The notes under the pieces were generated by a model. That model did no database searches and had not been told where the DNA came from. It worked only from the letters and a program-made list of their open reading frames with translations. Below, piece by piece: positions 1 to 7,548 of a stretch of DNA of 38,030 nt (its first letter is position 1; each line of letters starts with the position of its first letter). The position numbers and the translations under genes were made by a program. The DNA lies in NCBI GenBank assembly GCA_964585575.1, contig CAZPEM010000011.1, positions 1 to 38,030 of the forward strand. Reading direction: 5' to 3'. This stretch comes from UBA4655 sp964585575. GTDB taxonomy: Bacteria > Planctomycetota > Planctomycetia > Pirellulales > UBA1268.

Positions 1-30
1 TCCGGCACCGTGCGATCCGGCACCGTGCGA
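1..30. repeat. 15-bp tandem duplication inside lnt
   Basis: The first 30 bases are two exact copies of TCCGGCACCGTGCGA. On the minus strand they encode two DRTVP-like units in the variable linker entering the nitrilase domain of lnt. The unit is a multiple of three, so the frame is kept. More copies could lie beyond the window edge. Confidence 0.7.
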
Positions 31-827
31 TCGGAAGACGGCTGGCTGGGCGGGGAGAGACCTTCGAGCGTGACGGCGTCGTAGTGTCGTGCGACCTCCT
101 CGGCGGCGGCGGGATCGTGCTTCAGCTCCGTGTCGATCGAGCCCTGCACGAGCAGCACTTCAAGCGGCCGACGGTCGTTGCCGGGAACGGTCGCGAGCCT
201 CCAGCTCCCGTAGCAGGTCGCCGCGACGACCGCCGACGCCGCCACCACGAGCGGCCGCCATCGCCGCCAACCGCCTCGTCGGCGGGCGTGCGGATCCCAG
301 CCATGGGCAATCATCTCCGCGATGCCGGCCGCGACGAGCACGACCAGGCCGCTGACCCCTACGTCGCCGAAGAGGTCCGCCACCTGGATGATCGTCGTCC
401 ACCGCCACTGCGCATGGCCGACCGCCGCCATCGTGAAGCCGCCGAGGAGCGTCCCCCGCGCCTGCTCGAGACCCATCCAGGCGATCGGCGCGGCCGCGAC
501 GAGCGGCACTCCCCAGCGATCGACGAGCCGCCTGGTCGCCACGACGAAGGCAGGCACGAAGAGCCCGAGAAACGCCGAAAGGATCACCCAGCCGATGCTC
601 GTGGCCGGATGGGGCAGCCGCAGCCAGTGGATCGCGGCGAGCCAGTGGACGAAGCCGGCGGCCCAGAGTGGCAGAAGCTGCCGCTCGCCGGGCCGCTCCG
701 GCAACGTCGCGACGAGGATCCACGGCACCGGCGCCACCCATGCCGCCATCCAAAGATCCGCCGGCGGCTGCACGAGCGTCATCGACGCCGCGCCGAGCAA
801 GCCCAACCGCCACGCATTCCGGTCCAT
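1..827 (-). CDS. lnt: Apolipoprotein N-acyltransferase Lnt, C-terminus cut by window edge
   Basis: Reverse-strand reading from ATG at 827 stays open to the window edge (about 275 codons). Lnt is the inner-membrane enzyme that adds the third acyl chain to lipoproteins. The N-terminal half is rich in hydrophobic segments with family-like stretches (LVQPPADLWMAAWVAPVPW near residue 17, FVHWLAAIHWLRLPHP near 58, and WMGLEQARGTLLGGF near 118, then a QVADLFGDVGVSGL stretch). The nitrilase-like catalytic domain begins at EVLLVQGSID and is only just entered, so the catalytic Glu-Lys-Cys cannot be checked. Full-length homologues usually exceed 500 residues, so roughly half is missing. The start lies 9 nt after the stop of the lipoyl-like gene, so the two are probably co-transcribed. 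Family recognition is firm; completeness is unknown. Confidence 0.85.
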   Translation of the reverse strand, partial: MDRNAWRLGLLGAASMTLVQPPADLWMAAWVAPVPWILVATLPERPGERQLLPLWAAGFVHWLAAIHWLRLPHPATSIGWVILSAFLGLFVPAFVVATRRLVDRWGVPLVAAAPIAWMGLEQARGTLLGGFTMAAVGHAQWRWTTIIQVADLFGDVGVSGLVVLVAAGIAEMIAHGWDPHARRRGGWRRWRPLVVAASAVVAATCYGSWRLATVPGNDRRPLEVLLVQGSIDTELKHDPAAAEEVARHYDAVTLEGLSPPSQPSSDRTVPDRTVP

Positions 828-836
828 GAGATTCTT

Positions 837-1085
837 TCAGCCGGCCCCTTCGAACTCCGCGAGCACCGTGCCGGCGGCGACGGGCTCGTCCTCGTCCACG
901 AGCTGCCGCACGAGCCTGCCCGCCACGGGAGCGCCGAGGTCGATCGACGCGCCGCCCGCGAGGAGCTCGACGACGCGATCCCCTTCGAGCACTTCCGCAC
1001 CGACCGGCACGAGCCAGAGCGACAGCGAGAGTGGAACCCCCTCGATGCCGAGATCCGGCACGACCAGCCTCGCGAGCTCTGCCAT
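837..1085 (-). CDS. Small stand-alone lipoyl/biotinyl-domain-like protein lacking the modified lysine
   Basis: The protein has 82 residues and is essentially one lipoyl-type beta-barrel domain. It opens with LVVPDLG (E2-domain style VPDLGE), then LWLVPVGAEVLEGDRVVEL, and ends with PVAGRLVRQLVDEDEPVAAGTVLAEFE. In lipoyl domains the hairpin reads ETDKA with the modified Lys; here the aligned stretch is LAGGAS, with Gly (about residue 45) at the Lys position. It therefore should not carry lipoate or biotin at that site. ATG at 1085 is preferred because it sits 2 nt after the stop of the upstream peptidase gene (translational coupling); an ATG at 1124 in the same frame lies inside that gene. A role is not known; a scaffold or adaptor function is conceivable. 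Confidence 0.7.
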   Translation of the reverse strand: MAELARLVVPDLGIEGVPLSLSLWLVPVGAEVLEGDRVVELLAGGASIDLGAPVAGRLVRQLVDEDEPVAAGTVLAEFEGAG

Positions 1086-1087
1086 GG

Positions 1088-2050
1088 TCAGCGGGCCTCC
1101 GGTCGCCCGAGTGACCGCAGCCATTCGAGGATTACGCTGCCGACCACCTCGAGCGACTCCGCCGAGCAGTTCGCGGGCGTGTCGTCCGTCGTGTGCCACT
1201 GGGGATAGTCGAAGTCGATGACGTCGCAGGTCGGGATGCGGGCGATCATCCGTAGCGGCACGTGGTCGTCATCGACCGCATACTTCGGACGCGGCACGAA
1301 CTCCCGCACGCCCATCCGTGCGGCCGTAGCCCAGATCGAATCGACGACGACGCGGGTGTCGGGCCAGCTGACGCTGTGCTCCTCCTGGAAAATCTGCAGG
1401 TTTTTGTCGGCCACCATGTCGAGCACCACGCCGCAGCGGTATCGATGCGCCGGCGGCGACGAGGCGTACTGCCGTGCGAAGAAGGTCGAGCCGAGGCAGT
1501 AGGGATCGCGCGGGTCGACCACGTATTCCTCGGCATCGAAGAGGACGAAGTCGACCCCGAGCCGCCCCTCGAGGCCCGGCATGGCGCGGCCGAGCTCCAT
1601 GAGCGCCGCGACGCCGCTGGCGCCGTCGTTGGCTCCGATGAAGACGCCCTTGGGATCCTTCGGATCACGATCCGGAAACGGCCGCGTGTCGTAGTGGGCT
1701 CCCAGAAGCACGCGTTCCTGCCGGTCGGGATGCCACTGCACGACCAGGTTTTCCATCCGCACCGGCTTGCCAGAGCGGCGATCGCGAATCTGGAAGGCCT
1801 GCCGATCGACGCGGGCTCCGAGCCCCCGAAAGTGCTTTTCGAGAACCGCCCGCTGCCGCTCCATCGCGGCCGACCCGCTCGGACGGGGCCCGAGGCCGCA
1901 GATCGCCTCGAGGTGGGCGTAGGCCAGCTTTCCCGAGAAGGGAGGCTCCTCGGCGCGGACCATGGCGGGCCAGGCGACCACCACGCAGAAGACAACTGCG
2001 CAGAAGATCGCCACAACGAGCCGTCCGCCGAGCGAGCGTGCAACCGCCAT
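1088..2050 (-). CDS. Secreted M28-family zinc peptidase / glutaminyl-peptide cyclotransferase-like
   Basis: The 320-residue protein starts at ATG 2050, preceded by an AAGGG stretch. An in-frame ATG at 2104 would add 18 residues before the signal peptide and has no clear ribosome site. After a hydrophobic export segment (VVAIFCAVVFCVVVAW) comes an M28/QC-type fold. The visible metal and catalytic motifs are GAHYDTRP, GANDGASG (zinc Asp), LFDAEEY (general-base Glu and zinc Glu), VVLDMVADK (Asp) and QWHTTDDT (zinc His). Enzymes of this branch either cyclise N-terminal glutamine or act as aminopeptidases; the motifs alone do not settle which. It should act in the periplasm. It leads a minus-strand operon with the lipoyl-like gene and lnt. 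Confidence 0.85.
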   Translation of the reverse strand: MAVARSLGGRLVVAIFCAVVFCVVVAWPAMVRAEEPPFSGKLAYAHLEAICGLGPRPSGSAAMERQRAVLEKHFRGLGARVDRQAFQIRDRRSGKPVRMENLVVQWHPDRQERVLLGAHYDTRPFPDRDPKDPKGVFIGANDGASGVAALMELGRAMPGLEGRLGVDFVLFDAEEYVVDPRDPYCLGSTFFARQYASSPPAHRYRCGVVLDMVADKNLQIFQEEHSVSWPDTRVVVDSIWATAARMGVREFVPRPKYAVDDDHVPLRMIARIPTCDVIDFDYPQWHTTDDTPANCSAESLEVVGSVILEWLRSLGRPEAR

Positions 2051-2487
2051 CCGCGAAGGCCCTTTCGAAAACGACGCTCCTCGCACCCACGCTGGATGCG
2101 TCATCCGCGAGTCTACCCGTCGGCAAGGCGGAACCGACAGACTCTCGCCCGTGCGGCCGATGCGTTCAACTGGGTCGGCCCGGGCCGCGGCCGAAAATCC
2201 ACGCGGCCCGGCGCGGGCGGCGACATCCGGCTAATCGCGTTACACCAAAGCCGGGGCCGATCCGGAAAATCCCGACCCATCTCGGCGAACCACTCGAGCC
2301 TCCGCCAGTCTCTCCCGCCCGGGGCCCGCCCACCGCATGGGGCGAACTCCTTCAGGCCCATGCCGACCGGGACGTCCTTCAAGCCTCGCCTGACGAACTG
2401 CCCCTGATCGACATCAACAGATTGTGATCGGCGTCGGACGCAAGGCACCAACGAAGCCGCCAGCGGGCCGGGCTCGGAGAGCGTCCT
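2051..2487. other. Intergenic region with no supported gene
   Basis: This stretch lies upstream of the peptidase gene. Open frames on both strands, for example minus 2113-2451, show no recognisable domain and look like high-GC chance frames. It should hold the promoter of the peptidase-lnt operon, but no convincing -35/-10 pair was found. Confidence 0.5.
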
Positions 2488-2635
2488 CGCCGACGCCAGA
2501 AAACCGCCACCACAGGGGCGTGACGAAGGCGATCCATGACACGACCACGGAACCCGCTAAGCATGCGTCGGTTGATCAAGCGCCGCTCATCGGCAGGGAA
2601 AGCGTTGCAGAGGTGCCATTGACCGGGCTGTGCTT
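2488..2635 (+). repeat. 148-bp direct repeat, left copy
   Basis: It matches 7280-7427 at 147 of 148 positions (the difference is A at 2541 against C at 7333), in the same orientation and at a constant offset of 4792. Similarity stops abruptly on both sides. No tRNA-like end or long terminal inverted repeat was seen inside. The two copies bracket the redox/metal gene block. Confidence 0.95.
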
Positions 2636-2946
2636 CGGGGCTTCCTGTTGAAAGACAGTTTCGGAATCGGCTTCAGGTTCCGCGTAACCAGACAGTCGCC
2701 CGCGGGGTGGCTTGCCGTCTGAAGGATCAGAACTGCGGGATGCGTTGCCCCCAACACCCGCTATCGCAGCCTTACGTGCCGGACGACGCAAGTGTCCGAT
2801 GGATGGCGTGAACGATCTTGGGGCAGGATTTGCTGGCGAAACACGAACGCCATACTTTTTCGACGTCGGTCGCACGCACGCGGCGTGTCGTCTGCTCCAT
2901 GGCTGGGGTGAGCTGCGTTCAGCACAATTCCGCGGAGACTCAACAC
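2636..2946. other. Intergenic region after the left repeat
   Basis: No supported gene is visible here. The stretch ends with GGAG at 2934-2937, a ribosome site for the small protein starting at 2947. Remnants of a mobile-element gene were looked for and not recognised. Confidence 0.45.
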
Positions 2947-3198
2947 ATGATTATGGCTTCCGAGCAGGAATACGCGCACATTGGGGAAACCGCCGGGATT
3001 GCGGACCACGACCACGATCTCGTTGCCGAACTGAATCGCCGCCTCGACGCGCTGTGGCGATATGACCAGTACATCGCGAATGCCGAATGGCGAAGCGACT
3101 TGCGTCTCTTCTGGGAACGTTGCAAGGCGCAGGACCGTGAGGCGATCGATCGACTCCGTCGCCTGATTGCCCAGGAAGTACGAAACAACTGCTTCTAG
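2947..3198 (+). CDS. Small charged helical protein, first gene of the repeat-bounded block
   Basis: The 83-residue product starts at ATG 2947 with GGAG 9 nt upstream; the longer in-frame start at 2818 has no such site. The sequence is almost wholly helix-forming and rich in Asp, His, Glu and Arg, with DHDHDLVAELNRRLDALWRY followed by a second helix (WRSDLRLFWERCKAQDREAI). This resembles a two-helix, half-ferritin or chaperone-like hairpin, but no family is recognised with certainty. The His/Asp cluster near residue 22 could bind metal, which is inference. It is followed closely by the CBS-domain gene in the same direction. Confidence 0.6.
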   Translation: MIMASEQEYAHIGETAGIADHDHDLVAELNRRLDALWRYDQYIANAEWRSDLRLFWERCKAQDREAIDRLRRLIAQEVRNNCF

Positions 3199-3271
3199 TC
3201 GACGTGTTTGCGTGAGCGAGCCCCGTTGGGGCCGTGTCCATTGTTCCGCGAGCCCAGGGGGCGTGTCTGCC

Positions 3272-3739
3272 ATGAACGAGCCCAAACCGTGCTGCCACGA
3301 CTACTACAGCGTCTGTGACGTGCTGCAACGGAAGGCCATGCGGGGTATCGAATCGACGGACCCTCGGAAATCTCTTCGCGATGCCGCGGCACAGATGCTG
3401 TCTGCAGGAGTTGGCTCGCTCCTCGTCATGGAGGGCAAAAAGCTCACGGGCATCTTGACCGAGCGGGACATAGTGCGGATGGTCCGAGATGCCGACGACG
3501 CCGCAGCGCGGCTAGTCCACCAGGCCATGAACCGCGATGTGTACTGCTGCAGCGACGACGTGTCGGTGGATGAGGTTGCGGAGCTGATGCGGGTCCGGCG
3601 TGTCAGGCATATGCCGGTAGTGGATGCGAACGAGAACATTGTCGGTGTAGTCTCGATCGGAGACATCAACGCTCACCGAGTTGGCCAGTGCGAAGTCGTC
3701 CTGAATCACCTCGAGCACTACGTGTACCGCCGTGCCTAG
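3272..3739 (+). CDS. CBS-domain pair protein
   Basis: The 155-residue protein has two CBS motifs. The first spans about residues 15-75 (SLRDAAAQMLSAGVGSLLVM then GILTERDIVR) and the second about 85-140 (SVDEVAELMRVRRVRHMPVV then IVGVVSIGDIN). CBS pairs bind adenine nucleotides and usually act as energy-state sensors. The N-terminus carries an unusual CCHDYYSVC cluster that might bind metal. ATG 3272 is preferred, with an AGGGGG ribosome site about 10 nt upstream; the open frame extends to 3167 but overlaps the upstream gene. No enzyme domain is attached. A 100-N gap starts 14 bases after the stop, so its true downstream neighbour may be hidden. Confidence 0.85.
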   Translation: MNEPKPCCHDYYSVCDVLQRKAMRGIESTDPRKSLRDAAAQMLSAGVGSLLVMEGKKLTGILTERDIVRMVRDADDAAARLVHQAMNRDVYCCSDDVSVDEVAELMRVRRVRHMPVVDANENIVGVVSIGDINAHRVGQCEVVLNHLEHYVYRRA

Positions 3740-3753
3740 CGCCAGGGTGGCTG

Positions 3754-3853
3754 NNNNNNNNNNNNNNNNNNNNNNNNNNNNNNNNNNNNNNNNNNNNNNN
3801 NNNNNNNNNNNNNNNNNNNNNNNNNNNNNNNNNNNNNNNNNNNNNNNNNNNNN
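3754..3853. other. Scaffold gap of 100 N
   Basis: Exactly 100 N, the usual placeholder for a join of unknown length. The eight bases before it (GGTGGCTG, 3746-3753) are identical to the eight after it (3854-3861). This could be chance or an unmerged contig overlap. The flavoprotein downstream lacks its N-terminus, which argues for real missing sequence. Confidence 0.98.
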
Positions 3854-4650
3854 GGTGGCTGGCTTCGTGCCCTACAGCCGGAACGGCACTCGTGTGCCGC
3901 GTAGGGGCACCTCTTGTTCGGACCCTTCGGCATCACTTCGTTGTCACGGCGGTCGTGCCCGAAACACGTAACGTGACGTCTGTTGTCATTGGGGGCCGGA
4001 CTCTCGAGACATTTCGCTTCCGGAGCGGCCAGTTCGTGATGGTGCGGTTTCTGGGCCCGCGTCTGTGGGCGGAGTCTCATCCTTACTCACTGTCATTACC
4101 CTACGACGGCAAGCACTTCAGGCTGTCCGTGAAGGCGGTTGGGGATTTCAGCAGCGCAGAGCCAAGCGTGCCGCCTGGCACCCGCCTGATTCTCGAGGGT
4201 CCATACGGGATCTTCACGAGCGCAAGGACGAATGCGTCCAAGGTGCTGTGCTTGGCGTTCGGGATCGGCATTACGCCGATACGAGCGATTACGGAGGACC
4301 CCGTAAAGAAGGGCCGCGATGTCGTCCTGATCTACGGGAGTGTGAGAAGTGACGAAATCGCCCTCCGTGAGGAATTGGAGCACCTCTCCGCCCGCTACGG
4401 CATGCCGGTTCATCACGTCCTCAGCGAGGAGTGCCATCCGCCGCTGCCTCAATTGGGCTCGCTCCCGCGGGTGACGGTCTCCAGTGGTTTCGTGACCCGG
4501 GATTATCTCCAGCGTGTGGCACCAGATGCCGCCGAGCGGGATGTATTTCTGTGTGGACCACCGATTGCCATGCGCATGGTCCGGAAAGATCTCATGGGCC
4601 TTGGGGTGCCACCTGCCCACATCTTCTCGGAGCGGTTCTCGCTTCAGTAG
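3854..4650 (+). CDS. Ferric-reductase/ferredoxin-reductase-type flavoprotein, 5' end lost in gap
   Basis: The visible 265 residues form an FNR-like FAD plus NAD(P) module. The beta-barrel region has HFVVTAVVPETRNVTSVV and SGQFVMVRFL. The FAD motif is HPYSLSLP, followed by LILEGPYGIF. The nucleotide site is GIGITPIRA, and the C-terminal part has DVFLCGPP and the terminal ERFSLQ. This arrangement matches the cytosolic half of bacterial ferric-reductase-like membrane proteins (COG4097 type), where several haem-binding membrane helices come first. Here the frame is open straight out of the N gap, so that part is either in the gap or absent. It likely moves electrons from NAD(P)H through FAD to an acceptor that cannot be named. 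Confidence 0.75.
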
Positions 4651-4813
4651 TGGCTCAGGGCTTACCGGAATGCCGGTCGCCCAAGTGTCCATGCTGCCCA
4701 TCGCAGGCAGCGCCCGGCCAGAGCATGGAAGTGACGACATCGCCTGGGGCGCGGCGTAGAAAGGATGGCTGCACGGAAGCGGAGGTGCAACTTTCCTTCC
4801 GTGGAGCTCTCCG

Positions 4814-5368
4814 ATGAAACTGCTTGCCGTCGTGCTCGCGGTCATTGTTGGTGTGTCAGGGGTTCTTTCCTTCGCCGCTCCGCCCGCGGACGCCAAGGCC
4901 CGTGGGCAGTACAACTTTTATGGTCGTGGGGCTCGGAGCGCCATGCGAGGCGCGCGAGAGTCGTCGCAGTCCTATCGCGAGTACATCCGCAGCGCACAAC
5001 CGAGCCCTGCGCGGGTGGTCAGGGAGTCGCCACCCGTTACGATCATCAGCCCCCAGGTAGCCCAGGCCGCGGCTGACGAAATCGGCGACTACATCTCGAA
5101 GTCGGAAAAGCATCTGGCGTGGTCACGTCGGCAGGCGGAGGTGATCGACGACAAAGAGACCCTCGCATCGCTCGATAGCATCGATCGGAATCTCGCCGAG
5201 GCGAAGCGCACCCACGCACTCCTCTGCAGGCAGTGTGTGCAGGATGCGATTGACGCCTCGGCCGCAATGGAGTGCTGCCAGACGATCGACGACGCGTTGT
5301 CCAAGGCGATCTCCGAACACGATGCACTCATGAAGCGTCTGGGCGAGAAACAGCCCGGCGAGAAGTGA
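4814..5368 (+). CDS. Secreted protein of unknown function
   Basis: The product has 184 residues and starts at ATG 4814 with GGAG at about 8 nt. A clear signal peptide (MKLLAVVLAVIVGVSGVLSF, cleavage probably after APPADA) is followed by a basic Arg/Ser/Tyr-rich stretch (residues 30-75) and then a helical domain. The helical part contains HLAWSRRQAEVIDD, LLCRQCVQDAI and ECCQTIDDAL, giving four cysteines spaced as CxxC and CC. The cysteine pairs and the copper-protein gene 115 bp downstream suggest a periplasmic metal-related role, which is inference. No family name is offered. Confidence 0.65.
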   Translation: MKLLAVVLAVIVGVSGVLSFAAPPADAKARGQYNFYGRGARSAMRGARESSQSYREYIRSAQPSPARVVRESPPVTIISPQVAQAAADEIGDYISKSEKHLAWSRRQAEVIDDKETLASLDSIDRNLAEAKRTHALLCRQCVQDAIDASAAMECCQTIDDALSKAISEHDALMKRLGEKQPGEK

Positions 5369-5483
5369 GGTGTGGCGGGAGCCTCTGTCCCATCGGTCTG
5401 CGGGTGTCGGTCGCAAAGTCCGTCCAGGCTTCGGTGGCCTGGCCTTGCGAAGGTTTTGTGTCCCTGATTGTGGAGAACCAACG

Positions 5484-5882
5484 ATGAACTGTTTTCCTCT
5501 GATCGCTTCATGGATCCTGTGCCTTGGTCTCGCGTTCCTCGGGGCGTCGACCCAGGCTGCCGAGACGAAGATGGACCCCGTCGCCAAGGAAAACTGCATC
5601 AAGGCATGCAACGAGTGTCTACGGGCCTGCCGGGAATGTCTGATCGGCGGCGGCTGCCCGGCGTGTGACAAGACGTGCCTCACCTGCATCGAGACCTGCC
5701 GGGCGTGTGTGGCACTCATGGAGTTTGAGTCGCCGCTTGCCAAGCAGATGTGCAAGGTCTGCGAAGAGGCGTGCAAACAGTGCGCGGCGGAGTGCAACAA
5801 GTGCGTCGACATGCCGCACGCCAAGAAGTGTGCCGAGGCATGCAAGAAATGCGAGGAGTCATGTCGGACCTTGGCGCTGTGA
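5484..5882 (+). CDS. Secreted four-helix-bundle copper-binding protein (Csp/DUF326 type)
   Basis: The protein has 132 residues, starting at ATG 5484 with GGAGA about 8 nt upstream. A Sec-type signal peptide (to about residue 25, ending STQAAE) leads to a mature part with 21 cysteines, mostly in CxxxC and CxxC spacing (ACNECLRACRECL, CPACDKTCLTCIETC, CKVCEEACKQCAAECNKC, CAEACKKCEESC). Copper-storage proteins of this family line the core of a four-helix bundle with such thiols and hold many Cu(I) ions. The exported form would buffer copper in the periplasm. It ends at 5882, 22 nt inside the next gene. Confidence 0.9.
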   Translation: MNCFPLIASWILCLGLAFLGASTQAAETKMDPVAKENCIKACNECLRACRECLIGGGCPACDKTCLTCIETCRACVALMEFESPLAKQMCKVCEEACKQCAAECNKCVDMPHAKKCAEACKKCEESCRTLAL

Positions 5883-6394
5883 AGCGAAAGCAGCCTTGGT
5901 GGCAGTCACTGGGCGCGGGATTGCCCGGTGAGCCGCCGCCGCTGTGCTCTCGCTGCAACTGTGTCCATGGCGCCACACTCAAGGCGTACAGGACGCCCAC
6001 GGCGATTTGGCTCTGCTCGTGGGCGACTGCCGAGGACGTCCTCTGGGCCGATGGAGTCATCGTGGGAAGCCCGACGAACATGGGCGTGATCTCGTGGAAG
6101 ATGAAGAAGTTCTGGGACGAGGAGATGGCACCGCACTGGATGAAACTCGATGGCAAGATCGGCTGTGCTTTCAGTTCCGCAGGCGGCTGGGGCGGCGGCA
6201 TGGAACTCGCCTGCCAGAGCATCCTGACGGTGCTCATGAACTTCGGCTTTCTAGTCTTCGGCGTGACGGATTACGTCTCGCGCGACATGACGCTGCACTA
6301 CGGGGCGGTCTCGGCAAAAGCCCCGACTGACGAGCAGTGCCGGACCGCGCGCCGCTGCCTAGGCAGGCGACTCACCGAATGGACGGCGACCTAA
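5861..6394 (+). CDS. Flavodoxin/WrbA-like protein with abnormal N-terminus
   Basis: The reading from ATG 5861 (177 residues; GAGGAG lies immediately upstream, overlapping the copper-protein gene by 22 nt) has a clear flavodoxin-fold C-terminal part: EDVLWADGVIVGSPTNMG, then KMKKFWDE, GKIGCAFSSAGGWGGG and a final FGFLVFGVTDY. These match FMN-binding loops of WrbA/NADPH-dependent FMN reductases. The first strand and phosphate loop (typically YYSxTGNT) are absent; residues 1-50 are a Pro/Cys/Trp-rich run unlike the family. Another frame at about 5887-5920 reads ALVAVTGRGIA, which could be a broken remnant of the loop, so a frameshift or decay is likely. FMN binding is doubtful as it stands. Confidence 0.6.
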   Translation: MSDLGAVKRKQPWWQSLGAGLPGEPPPLCSRCNCVHGATLKAYRTPTAIWLCSWATAEDVLWADGVIVGSPTNMGVISWKMKKFWDEEMAPHWMKLDGKIGCAFSSAGGWGGGMELACQSILTVLMNFGFLVFGVTDYVSRDMTLHYGAVSAKAPTDEQCRTARRCLGRRLTEWTAT

Positions 6395-6561
6395 GTGCAC
6401 GAGATCGGGACCGAGCACCCTAGCCTGAAGCTCACCCAGAGGCGGCCGCCGCACGGGTAAACGTTAACTCGCTATGGCCCACCAATCCTGCGCGTTAATA
6501 GATATCTTTGTTGACGACATGCCCGACCGCTTTCGGCACTCATTAACAACTCGTCGCTCCC

Positions 6562-7170
6562 GTGCCCTCTCGACACTCGCCTCGTTACGCCCCGGCCATC
6601 CCGCTGCCGCCCTACGCATACATACCCGGCCACGACCTGCCGCACCCGGTGAACGACCCTCGAGGGCATCTCCAAGTTGCCCAGAAAGACCGCCCCTGCG
6701 AGCTTCCGATCTCACCGAGCGTGCTCTCGAGCCTGCCGACTGATCCGCGATCCCGGCGCAGGGCCCTTGCCGCTCTCCTCGCCGCAGATTCCCAATGGCT
6801 TTATGCGATCGACTTGTTCAATGAGGGTTTTTGCTGGGAATCGCACGAAGCCTGGGAAAGTTTCTGGAACGCTCTCGGTCGCACGACTCCCGAAGCCCAG
6901 TTCGTCCAGGGGCTCATTCATCTTGCTGCCGCCTGCGTGAAAATCCGCGAGGGCAGGCCAGCGGGTGTCACCAGGCACACGCAGCGGGCCCGGGAACTGC
7001 TTGGCGACCTCGAAGCGGCAGGTCCGGGCGACGCACTCGGCCTGTCCCCGCGGAGCATTTCAGCCGTGGTCACCGAGTTCGAGAATTACTCCCCCGAATG
7101 CTGGCACACCTCTAAGGCGCCGGTCGTTCGGATCCTGGCTGAAACTCTGCGGCTGGCTTGTGACGAATAG
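6562..7170 (+). CDS. DUF309-domain protein
   Basis: The protein has 202 residues and starts at GTG 6562. The N-terminal LPPYAYIPGHDLPHPVNDP stretch fits this family's extended form, which supports the long start. The DUF309 core runs from about residue 77 to 150: LFNEGFCWESHEAWESFW, then QFVQGLIHLAAACVKIREG and a helical tail. The conserved His and Glu in ESHEAWE and QGLIHLA suggest a small helical metal- or ligand-binding protein; the biochemical role is not established. It is the last gene before the right 148-bp repeat, and about 167 bp separate it from the flavodoxin-like gene. Confidence 0.8.
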   Translation: MPSRHSPRYAPAIPLPPYAYIPGHDLPHPVNDPRGHLQVAQKDRPCELPISPSVLSSLPTDPRSRRRALAALLAADSQWLYAIDLFNEGFCWESHEAWESFWNALGRTTPEAQFVQGLIHLAAACVKIREGRPAGVTRHTQRARELLGDLEAAGPGDALGLSPRSISAVVTEFENYSPECWHTSKAPVVRILAETLRLACDE

Positions 7171-7232
7171 CCAAGTTCATGCCCATGGTTCGCCGTCGGT
7201 TGGCCGGAGGCCGCGGGTTGGCGGGACAGAAA

Positions 7233-7246
7233 GTCGGCATGCCGAC
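7233..7246. repeat. 14-bp perfect palindrome
   Basis: GTCGGCATGCCGAC is self-complementary. It lies between the DUF309 gene and the right 148-bp repeat. It could be a protein-binding site or chance in GC-rich DNA. No T-run follows, so it is not called a terminator. Confidence 0.35.
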
Positions 7247-7279
7247 GTCGCTTTGCAGGAGGTCGCGAAGTTGCCCGAG

Positions 7280-7427
7280 CGCCGACGCCAGAAAACCGCC
7301 ACCACAGGGGCGTGACGAAGGCGATCCATGACCCGACCACGGAACCCGCTAAGCATGCGTCGGTTGATCAAGCGCCGCTCATCGGCAGGGAAAGCGTTGC
7401 AGAGGTGCCATTGACCGGGCTGTGCTT
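7280..7427 (+). repeat. 148-bp direct repeat, right copy
   Basis: Direct copy of 2488-2635 with one mismatch (C at 7333). It is followed at once by a T-run (7428-7432). The minus strand of both copies can encode the same short peptide (MINRRMLSGFRGRVM...) that then diverges, so an annotator could wrongly call two related small genes. Confidence 0.95.
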
Positions 7428-7445
7428 TTTTTCAACCAGCCGCGT

Positions 7446-7466
7446 TCGGCAGGCTTCTCCTGCCGA
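7446..7466 (+). promoter_or_regulatory. 8-bp perfect hairpin in the leader of the large WD40 gene
   Basis: TCGGCAGG (7446-7453) pairs exactly with CCTGCCGA (7459-7466) around a CTTCT loop. It lies 80-100 bp upstream of the gene start. No T-run follows on either strand, so it is not a canonical terminator. Function unknown. Confidence 0.35.
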
Positions 7467-7548
7467 GCGATCCGTCGGCCGACGACCGGCAGCCGGGCCG
7501 GCCTGCGTCGCTTGCGAACCGCGGATGAACCGGGCTACAGTCCCGGGC

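Noticed and set aside
2379..2579. Small minus ORFs sharing MINRRMLSGFRGRVM (also 7177-7371)
   Set aside because: The shared part is the 148-bp repeat itself; the frames diverge outside it, so they are a by-product of the repeat, not two related genes.
7446..7466. Perfect hairpin as an intrinsic terminator
   Set aside because: No T-run follows the stem on either strand; the nearby T-run is on the wrong side.
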